Shown in pieces: positions 34,133 to 40,052 of a stretch of 40,052 nucleotides of DNA. Every line of letters begins with the position of its first letter. The first letter of the stretch is position 1. This DNA comes from CAZOVK01 sp964583165 (GTDB lineage: Bacteria; Bacillota; Clostridia; Lachnospirales; WRAX01): assembly GCA_964583165.1 (NCBI GenBank), contig CAZOVK010000013.1:1-40052 (forward strand), in the 5' to 3' direction. The notes under the pieces were generated by a model. That model did not search any database and was not told the origin of the DNA. It was given only the letters and a program-made list of their open reading frames with translations. A program made the position numbers and the translations under genes.

Positions 34133-35477
34133 ATTCGCGTTCAAGGTTAGCAAACCGCGTGTATTGGTTCAGATACCTTAGTTCAACCGTGCCCGTCGGG
34201 CCGTTACGCTGTTTGGCTATTATGACCTCTGCTATGCCATGCTTGTCCGACTCGGGGTGGTAGTATTCGTCGCGGTAGATAAAAGCGACGATGTCCGCGT
34301 CTTGCTCGATTGCGCCCGATTCGCGGAGGTCAGAGAGAATGGGGCGGTGGTCAGAGCGTTGTTCGCAGGCGCGGGATAGCTGGGACATGAGAAGGACAGG
34401 CGCTTGCATTTCACGCGCAACAGCTTTCAGTGAGCGTGAAATCTCCGATACCTCTTGTTGGCGCGATTCAGGGCGGCCGGAGCCACTCATCAGCTGGAGG
34501 TAGTCAATGATAATCAGCCCAAGCCCCTTTTCGAGTTTCAAGCGGCGGCATTTCGCGCGAAGTTCGTTCACGGTTATGCCGGGAGTGTCGTCTATATAGA
34601 TGGGCGCGTCAGCCACGAGCGCCACTGTGTCGAACATCTTACCCCAGTCGTCATCAGAAAGTTCGCCCGTTCGCATACGCTGTGAGTCAACCATACTTTC
34701 AGACGAGAGCATACGCGACACAATCTGCTCTTTGTTCATTTCCAGCGAGAATATAGCCGTGGGGACTTTGTCATGAAACGCCGCGTGACAGGCGATATTA
34801 AGCCCCAGAGCGGTCTTACCCATTGACGGGCGAGCCGCCAACAGAATCAAATCGGACGGTTGAAGCCCTGTTGTTTTCTCGTCAAAGTCCGTAAAGCCTG
34901 TTCGTACGCCCGTTACGCGCTCTTTTGAGTTGAATGCCTCTTCAACGCGCCGAAGGCTTTCATAGATGACCTCGTTGAAAACAGCGAAACCCGTTGTGTT
35001 GCGGTTAGAAAGCACGTCAAACACGCGTTTCTCGGCAAACTCGGCGGCGGCGTCAACGCTGACGGTTGTGTCATAACACTGGTTCACAATCTCGCTACCT
35101 GCCGAAATCAATCGGCGCATGACCGAGCGGTCGGCCACGATTTTCGAGTAATGTCGTATGTTCACGCCGGTTGAAACAATGCCGGAGAGATTCACGAGGG
35201 CATCCATGCCGCCGGCTTGGTCGAATACACCTGTGACTTCGAGCGTGTTTTTGAGCGTGATTAGGTCAATGCGGATGTTCTTTGAGAATAACTCTAAGAT
35301 ACCCGCGTAAATAAGCCGTAAGTCCGCGCGGTAGAAGTCGTCGGGTTTGACGAGCTCAAACGCGGTCGAAACGGCGTTATTGTCGAACAGTATTGAAGAG
35401 ATTATCGCGGCTTCCGCGTCTGCGTCATGCGGCAGAACGCGCGGAGCGGGTGCGGGGCGCGGCTGTTGTTCGTCCAT
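34131..35477 (-). CDS. dnaB: Replicative DNA helicase DnaB (DnaC in Bacillus)
   Basis: At 448 residues it fits the family. An N-terminal helical domain begins after a short Pro-rich tail with PHDADAEAAIISSIL; the RecA-like C-terminal domain has Walker A ARPSMGKTAL, FSLEM, Walker B IIIDYLQLM and the Arg-containing LSDLRESGAIEQDAD. It is the ring helicase at the replication fork. It is the last gene of a carD-gdpP-rplI-dnaB series, starting 9 bases after rplI, an order resembling the gdpP-rplI-dnaC block of many Firmicutes. Confidence 0.97.
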   Translation of the reverse strand: MDEQQPRPAPAPRVLPHDADAEAAIISSILFDNNAVSTAFELVKPDDFYRADLRLIYAGILELFSKNIRIDLITLKNTLEVTGVFDQAGGMDALVNLSGIVSTGVNIRHYSKIVADRSVMRRLISAGSEIVNQCYDTTVSVDAAAEFAEKRVFDVLSNRNTTGFAVFNEVIYESLRRVEEAFNSKERVTGVRTGFTDFDEKTTGLQPSDLILLAARPSMGKTALGLNIACHAAFHDKVPTAIFSLEMNKEQIVSRMLSSESMVDSQRMRTGELSDDDWGKMFDTVALVADAPIYIDDTPGITVNELRAKCRRLKLEKGLGLIIIDYLQLMSGSGRPESRQQEVSEISRSLKAVAREMQAPVLLMSQLSRACEQRSDHRPILSDLRESGAIEQDADIVAFIYRDEYYHPESDKHGIAEVIIAKQRNGPTGTVELRYLNQYTRFANLERE

Positions 35478-35486
35478 ACGCGCCTG

Positions 35487-35930
35487 TTATTCTGAAACGA
35501 CTTCAACAGAAGCCTTCGCTACCGTTTCATGGGGCAGGCGGACTTCTACGGTGACGGTTCCCGGGTGTTTAATCGCTTCTGTTAGGTTAATCTTCTTTCT
35601 GTCAATACTGATGCCCATAGATTCAAGCGCCGCGGCTATCTCTTTAGCTGTGACAGAACCGAAAAACTTGCCTTGTTCGCCTGTTTTCACCTTGATGACA
35701 ACGGGCGTGGCTTCGATTTTCTCTTTCATCGCCTTCGCTTCGGCGATTTGGGCTAGGCGACGGGCTTCTTCGGCCTTCTGCTTCGCCGCAAGCTTGTCAA
35801 GGTTAGCCTTTGAAGCCTCAATCGCGACATTGCGCGGGAAAAGAAAGTTTACGGCGTAACCGTCTGAAACCTCAATAATCTGACCCTTTTTGCCTGTGCC
35901 TTTTACGTCTTCCAACAAAATTACTTTCAT
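35487..35930 (-). CDS. rplI: 50S ribosomal protein L9
   Basis: The 147-residue protein begins MKVILLEDVKGTGKKGQ and has the L9 signature GYAVNFLFPRNVAIEA, then a long charged connecting helix (about 41-75) and a C-terminal RNA-binding domain with GKFFGSVTAKEIA. It binds 23S rRNA near the base of the L1 stalk. It lies 9 bases after the gdpP-like gene and 9 before dnaB. Confidence 0.98.
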   Translation of the reverse strand: MKVILLEDVKGTGKKGQIIEVSDGYAVNFLFPRNVAIEASKANLDKLAAKQKAEEARRLAQIAEAKAMKEKIEATPVVIKVKTGEQGKFFGSVTAKEIAAALESMGISIDRKKINLTEAIKHPGTVTVEVRLPHETVAKASVEVVSE

Positions 35931-35939
35931 AAAACACCT

Positions 35940-37730
35940 CTATTCAACCAACATATATTTCTTTACTGTTGCCCTGACCAAATCCATACAGTCTGCCATG
36001 TCCATATTCGTGAGCTGTGCGCCCGCGACGGTCTGATGACCGCCGCCGCCCAGTGTTTCCATAATGCGCTGGACATTGACTTCGCCAAGGCTTCGTGCGC
36101 TCACGTTGATGTAATTGGGCACGCGGCAGAGCACAAAACTCGCCTTCACACCCTCAACCGACAACAATTCGTCAGCGGCTTGAGCGGCGACAAGAATGGG
36201 GTTCGCGGCCTGCGTCGTTACAATCGAAAACGCCATGTTCATATCATAAACGGCATTACTCACCGTGTCAATACGTGCCCGGAAGCACTCGATATCGGTC
36301 TGAAACATCATTCTTACACGAACAGAATCCGCGCCCATGCGTTGGAGGTATGCCGCCGAATCAAAAGTCCTCGCGCTTGCCTTGCTTGTGAAATTCTTCG
36401 TGTCCAACGTGATGCCCGCCAGTAGCGCGTCGGCTTCAACAGGCAGAAGTGACACCTCACGCTTTAAGTACCTAAGCATCTCAGAAATCAATTCGCTTGT
36501 TGACGACGCGTAGGGTTCATGGTAGATGAGCACGGTATTATCCATAAACTCGGCGCTCTTTCTGTGGTGGTCAATGACGACAACCTTTTTCGCAAGCGGT
36601 AGTGTGAGTAACTCCCCACCATCCAGTGTACTCGGCCTGTGCGCGTCAACAACGACAATGAGAGTCTGGTCAGAGATACGTGTTGCCGCGTTTACCCTAT
36701 CAATGAACACGCCGCGGTAATCATCCTCCGCGCAGAGCCGCTTGTACAGCAACTCAATCGCGCTCGTGACCTCGCTCAACACGATATGGCACGGTACGCC
36801 GATGTTACCCGCCATCTTATAAACGCCGACAGCCGCGCCCAAGCAGTCTAAATCCATGTTTCTGTGACCGATTATGATTATATTCTTTGCTTCGGTAATC
36901 AGTTCTTCAAACGCCGCCGCCTTTATCCGCGCGCGGACGCGGTTTCTTAGCGCGACTTCTTTAGTGTTCCCGCCGAAGAAGTGGAATTTTTCCCTATCCT
37001 TGACGAGCACTTGGTCACCGCCGCGCCAAAGCGCCAAATCAATGGCGGCACGGGCGAAACCCATGTTTTCGGCGATATGTTCCCCACCGACACCTATACC
37101 AATCGACAGTGTGACAGAAATCTTATTGCCGACATCAATCTCGCGTATTTGTTGGAGAATCTCAAACTTGCGCTCCAATAACCCCGCCAAACTGCTCCCG
37201 GGCAATATAAATAAAAAGCGGTCTTTCTCATATTTACGGATAATCCCGTGTGCGTTCTGCGCGAACAGGTTCAGCCGCCTGTCAATCATAGCGATTAAGA
37301 GCGGGCGGCTCGATTCGTCAGTGTCTTCGACAACCTCATCATAATTATCAACCACAATGAGCCCAACAAGCGTTTTTTCAATGTCGTCATTCACATGCTC
37401 GGCGTCCGCGACGAAGTATATTATAATTCGCCCCGCGCCGAAGTCTTTGACGTGAAGATTATAGAAAACACCCGACAAAGACACGCTCTGACTGTTTTTA
37501 GACGCGTCGAAATTGGGCACTAAGTCTGTCACAACCAGCGGCTTGTTTTGCTTTATCGCCGAAAGCTGTTCAGAAACATAGACAATACGCCCGTTCTCTG
37601 CCATAATGAACGGAAATGGCAACGCGTGTTCATAAAGCGGCGCGTCAGCGAGCATTTGTTCAGAAAGCGGCCTATTCAGCGCCTGTGCCTGTGATTGATT
37701 CTTGATGCTGTTGCGGAGCCACGACAACAT
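35940..37730 (-). CDS. gdpP: GdpP-like c-di-AMP phosphodiesterase lacking the membrane anchor
   Basis: The 596-residue protein has the GdpP order: PAS-like domain (about 35-110), degenerate GGDEF (YEKDRFLFILPG near 165-176, then SIGIGVGG) and DHH-DHHA1 (GHRNMDLDCLGA near 288, VVDAHRP, VIDHHRKS near 387, GITLDTKNF, GGGGH near 560). All manganese-binding motifs of active DHH phosphodiesterases are present. Usual GdpP proteins start with two membrane helices; here the PAS domain follows a short polar start, and only 45 bases separate it from the previous gene, so no anchor exists upstream. GAGGGTG five bases before the ATG fixes the start. It probably hydrolyses c-di-AMP in the cytosol. Confidence 0.92.
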   Translation of the reverse strand: MLSWLRNSIKNQSQAQALNRPLSEQMLADAPLYEHALPFPFIMAENGRIVYVSEQLSAIKQNKPLVVTDLVPNFDASKNSQSVSLSGVFYNLHVKDFGAGRIIIYFVADAEHVNDDIEKTLVGLIVVDNYDEVVEDTDESSRPLLIAMIDRRLNLFAQNAHGIIRKYEKDRFLFILPGSSLAGLLERKFEILQQIREIDVGNKISVTLSIGIGVGGEHIAENMGFARAAIDLALWRGGDQVLVKDREKFHFFGGNTKEVALRNRVRARIKAAAFEELITEAKNIIIIGHRNMDLDCLGAAVGVYKMAGNIGVPCHIVLSEVTSAIELLYKRLCAEDDYRGVFIDRVNAATRISDQTLIVVVDAHRPSTLDGGELLTLPLAKKVVVIDHHRKSAEFMDNTVLIYHEPYASSTSELISEMLRYLKREVSLLPVEADALLAGITLDTKNFTSKASARTFDSAAYLQRMGADSVRVRMMFQTDIECFRARIDTVSNAVYDMNMAFSIVTTQAANPILVAAQAADELLSVEGVKASFVLCRVPNYINVSARSLGEVNVQRIMETLGGGGHQTVAGAQLTNMDMADCMDLVRATVKKYMLVE

Positions 37731-37775
37731 AAAAACACCCTCTATATCGGAGAATCGAATCTATAGTTTACGCAA

Positions 37776-38261
37776 TTAGCCCACGATTTTGACATTCGTT
37801 TCTAAAAACGACTCTGCCTCTTCGCGGCTCAAGTTTTGCGCTAAGATGATTTCACTTATTATAATCTGTTTAGCCGTGGTTAAAAGTTTCTTTTCTGCGC
37901 TGGACAGCCCGCGCCGACGCTCTCGAATCTTCAGATTCCGAAATACAAGACAAACTGCCGAAAGGTTGCCTGATTTAATCAAATCCATGTGTTCCTGATA
38001 ACGCGCCGACCAGTTATCAGCCATCGGTAATTCCTGGTCTTGCGAAGACGTTAGCGCCTCTGCAATCAAATCAGCTGTCATACATGGTCTTAAACCCAAT
38101 TTCTCAGCGCTGTCTACGGACAACATAATCGTGAGATTGACCAACTGAATCTTTAGCACATAATATTGTTGTGTTAAACCGTCTACTGTCTTTTCTGTCA
38201 AACTCTCAATTATGCCCGCACCGTACAACGGGTACACCACTCTGTCGCCTATCGAATACAC
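37776..38261 (-). CDS. CarD/CdnL-family transcription regulator
   Basis: The 161-residue protein starts MYSIGDRVVYPLYGAGIIE, the typical CarD/CdnL RNA-polymerase-interacting (Tudor-like) domain, spanning about 1-60 with YYVLKI and IMLSVDSAEKLGLR. The rest is a helical DNA-binding domain (about 70-161). CarD proteins bind the RNA polymerase beta subunit and stabilise open complexes, acting broadly on housekeeping promoters. It is the first gene of the gdpP-rplI-dnaB unit and has a good sigma-A promoter 39 bases upstream. Confidence 0.93.
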   Translation of the reverse strand: MYSIGDRVVYPLYGAGIIESLTEKTVDGLTQQYYVLKIQLVNLTIMLSVDSAEKLGLRPCMTADLIAEALTSSQDQELPMADNWSARYQEHMDLIKSGNLSAVCLVFRNLKIRERRRGLSSAEKKLLTTAKQIIISEIILAQNLSREEAESFLETNVKIVG

Positions 38262-38299
38262 GCCAACCCTCGCCCGAACAAATATCGCCTATTACATGG

Positions 38300-38328
38300 A
38301 TTATACCAGAAAATTACAGAAAAATCAA
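38300..38328 (-). promoter_or_regulatory. Sigma-A-type promoter of the carD-gdpP-rplI-dnaB unit
   Basis: On the minus strand, TTGATT (38328-38323), a 17-base spacer and perfect TATAAT (38305-38300) lie 38 bases before the CarD-family start. The rest of the 139-base gap up to dsdA shows no clear terminator for dsdA. Confidence 0.78.
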
Positions 38329-38400
38329 TGAGAAATAATATACTGATAATCATAGAAAATGCGGCGCCGTTTTGAACGGATACCGGATGAAGTGCTTTAA

Positions 38401-39702
38401 TTATCGTAACATCTGTTCGTATTCTTCACGTGGCACGAGCCTGCCACCTGTTGCCCAGACTATATGCACGGCATTATCAATATTGGGAGATAGGGTAGGG
38501 GAGTTTATATAACTCTTGCCTTCATTAGAGGCGAACAATTCACGCAATGGGGCAAAACCCGCACATGCAGAGGGTTCAATAAGCCGATTTTCGCTTTGAT
38601 AGAGCATACGCAAATAAGGGTTCAAGTCTGCGTCGGGCAGTGTTGCCTCGCCCGACAACATGTGTTCCATAACCTTTCCTGCGATAAGGCTGACGCGCGA
38701 CACAGCCAGACCGTCAGCGGCCGTTTTGCCCGAAAGCCCTATGTCGTGAACACTGACATTGTGGTGTTCACCCGTAATCAGCCCAACGAGCATACATGGC
38801 GCGGTTGTGGGCTCGGAGAAGAACACATGAACATGTTCGCCGAAAACCGTTTTAAGCCCGTAAGCAATACCCGCGGGTGCGCCGCCCACGCCACACGGTA
38901 TGTAAACGAAAAGCGGGCGGGTTTCTTCTATTATAATGCCCTGTTGGTCAAACTGTTCTTTGAGCCGCCGAGCCGCCACGGCATAACCGTAGAAAAGCTT
39001 GTATGAGTTTTCGTCGTCTACGAAATATCCGTGTGGGTCACTCGCGGCGGCATTACGCCCGTTCACGACGGCTACACTATATTCAGCGTCATACTCCTTG
39101 ACCGTAACGCCGTTTTCGCGCAGTAACGCCTTCTTCCAAGCTTTCGCGTCAGCCGACATATGCACAGTCACAGTAAAGCCTAGTTTTGCGCTGATAATGC
39201 CGATACTAAGCCCCAAATTGCCTGTTGAGCCAACATGAACCTTGTGTTTAGAAAACAGTTGCCGCGCGTCGTCATTCGCCAAGCGTGTGTAGTCGTCAGC
39301 GATTGTGAGTATGCCCGCTTCGAGCGCGATTTCTTCAGCTAAACAAAGAATCTCGTATATACCGCCGCGAGCCTTGACTGAACCCGCGATAGGCAAATCT
39401 GAATCTAACTTCAAGAAAACTTGCCCTTTGATTTCGACCCCTAAGTTTTCTTCCATCACGTGTTTCATCTGGGGTATCTCAACGAGTGGCGACTCAATCA
39501 AGCCGCCCGCTTCCGCCGTTTCGGGGAAAAGCTTGGCGATAAGCGGCGCAAAACGCAACAACCGCGCCTCCGCGTCATCAATACCCGCGATACTCACCAA
39601 TTCACATTCACAGCCCGCGTTCAGCTTGGGGTTCACCCACAGTAGCGGCTCTTCACTCGCCATGCGCTCTAAATACGGATTCGATTTTATATCAATCTTC
39701 AT
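38401..39702 (-). CDS. dsdA: D-serine dehydratase (D-serine ammonia-lyase)
   Basis: The 433-residue fold-type II PLP enzyme turns D-serine into pyruvate and ammonia. The PLP lysine is K110 in IAGSVKARGG, followed by the family's GSTGNLGLSIG phosphate-binding loop, the KAWKKALLRENG stretch and PCGVGGAPAG. Length and order match DsdA closely. GAGGTGG lies four bases before the ATG. It stands alone on the minus strand under a perfect consensus promoter and has no DsdC-type regulator nearby. Detoxification or use of D-serine, for example from wall material or host, is inferred. Confidence 0.95.
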   Translation of the reverse strand: MKIDIKSNPYLERMASEEPLLWVNPKLNAGCECELVSIAGIDDAEARLLRFAPLIAKLFPETAEAGGLIESPLVEIPQMKHVMEENLGVEIKGQVFLKLDSDLPIAGSVKARGGIYEILCLAEEIALEAGILTIADDYTRLANDDARQLFSKHKVHVGSTGNLGLSIGIISAKLGFTVTVHMSADAKAWKKALLRENGVTVKEYDAEYSVAVVNGRNAAASDPHGYFVDDENSYKLFYGYAVAARRLKEQFDQQGIIIEETRPLFVYIPCGVGGAPAGIAYGLKTVFGEHVHVFFSEPTTAPCMLVGLITGEHHNVSVHDIGLSGKTAADGLAVSRVSLIAGKVMEHMLSGEATLPDADLNPYLRMLYQSENRLIEPSACAGFAPLRELFASNEGKSYINSPTLSPNIDNAVHIVWATGGRLVPREEYEQMLR

Positions 39703-39719
39703 ATGCCCACCTCATTTTG

Positions 39720-39748
39720 ATTATAGAGCCGTCTTCTGAAGCTGTCAA
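39720..39748 (-). promoter_or_regulatory. Consensus sigma-A promoter of dsdA with very short leader
   Basis: On the minus strand, perfect TTGACA (39748-39743), a 17-base spacer and perfect TATAAT (39725-39720) are followed by only 17 bases before the ATG. The predicted transcript begins almost at the GAGGTGG ribosome site, a leader of roughly 11 bases. Confidence 0.8.
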
Positions 39749-39755
39749 TATCTAG

Positions 39756-39783
39756 GCATTTTACGCCTTGTCTATCATAAAAT
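39756..39783 (+). promoter_or_regulatory. Possible sigma-E-like (sporulation) promoter of the spoVB-like gene
   Basis: GCATTTT (39756-39762), a 13-base spacer and CATAAAAT (39776-39783) resemble the mother-cell sigma-E pattern known for spoVB in Bacillus subtilis. No good sigma-A pair faces this gene. The match is short and AT-rich, so the call is weak. Confidence 0.3.
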
Positions 39784-39806
39784 CAAGTATGGACAGGGGG
39801 TATCTT

Positions 39807-40052
39807 ATGATTAAGAAGAAAAGCATAGTCACGGGCGCGTTGATTTTGACGGCGGCGAACCTCATAACGCGCGTTTGCGGCTTTGCGTATCGGATTTTTA
39901 TGTCAAACGCGATTGGCGCGGAGGGCATGGGGTTGTATCAGCTTATCATGCCGATTTATGGGCTTGCGTGGAGCATCGCTTGTGCGGGTTTCACAACAAC
40001 GATTTCTAAGCTGGTCGCGGCAGAGAATGCGCGTGGGGAGTATGGCAACATG
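39807..40052 (+). CDS. SpoVB-like MOP-superfamily flippase (3' end cut by window)
   Basis: The first 82 residues are visible. They begin MIKKKSIVTGALILTAANLITRVCGF and continue with GAEGMGLYQLIMPIYGLAW, the start of stage V sporulation protein B and related polysaccharide/lipid flippases, covering about two membrane helices. SpoVB-type proteins act in spore cortex peptidoglycan synthesis; other members export polysaccharide units, and the visible part cannot separate these. AGGGGG six bases before the ATG supports the start. It is divergent from dsdA. Confidence 0.85.
   Translation, partial: MIKKKSIVTGALILTAANLITRVCGFAYRIFMSNAIGAEGMGLYQLIMPIYGLAWSIACAGFTTTISKLVAAENARGEYGNM

Overview
This 40 kb window looks like a chromosomal segment of a spore-forming Clostridia-class Firmicute. 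The evidence is a Gram-positive-type PolC replicase, an RqcH protein, a SCIFF peptide with its radical-SAM maturase (a near-signature pair of Clostridia), a SpoVB-type flippase at the right edge, strong GGAGG-type ribosome binding sites and consensus sigma-A promoters. I see no rRNA, tRNA, CRISPR array, insertion sequence or phage gene. Gene density is very high and no gap exceeds about 240 bases.

Layout. (1) 1-3198, plus strand: the end of a membrane sensor with periplasmic-binding, degenerate GGDEF and intact EAL domains, overlapping a site-2-protease-like membrane protein that has lost its catalytic Glu. (2) 3210-12803, minus strand: a probable operon running deaD-type helicase, rqcH, polC, a class-I amidotransferase-like hydrolase, yjbQ and a nitroreductase. 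(3) 12911-18710, plus strand: uppP, a PHP hydrolase, pcrA, telA and an unrecognised Ig-like/membrane/TPR protein. The promoters of blocks 2 and 3 point away from each other and appear to share one palindromic -35 box. (4) 18738-29087, minus strand: a peptide-use cluster transcribed from an epimerase-family gene through oppB-C-D-F, an OppA lipoprotein, an M29 aminopeptidase, an amidohydrolase of the dipeptidase-like group and an iron-type alcohol dehydrogenase. (5) 29320-32491, plus strand: tryptophanase, a YheO/DauR-type regulator and an APH-like kinase. Blocks 4 and 5 diverge from a 232-base AT-rich region in which both promoters carry the same 17-base element. (6) 32554-34095, plus strand: scfA (SCIFF peptide) with its own promoter, a hairpin attenuator, and scfB. 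(7) 34131-38261, minus strand: carD-like regulator, a GdpP-like c-di-AMP phosphodiesterase without membrane anchors, rplI and dnaB. (8) D-serine dehydratase (minus) and the start of a spoVB-like gene (plus) at the right edge.

How the parts may work together. Blocks 4 and 5 read as one catabolic unit: peptides are bound by OppA, imported by OppBCDF, trimmed by the aminopeptidase and perhaps the amidohydrolase, and freed tryptophan is split by tryptophanase to indole, pyruvate and ammonia. The YheO-type regulator co-transcribed with tnaA is the obvious candidate to read the shared operator-like element. This link is inference from layout and repeated sequence. The most interesting items are that shared regulatory element, the shared -35 box at 12862, the peptide/maturase pair with its attenuator, the anchorless GdpP, the HQxGH pseudo-protease, and the TelA neighbour with an apparently cytosolic Ig-like domain.
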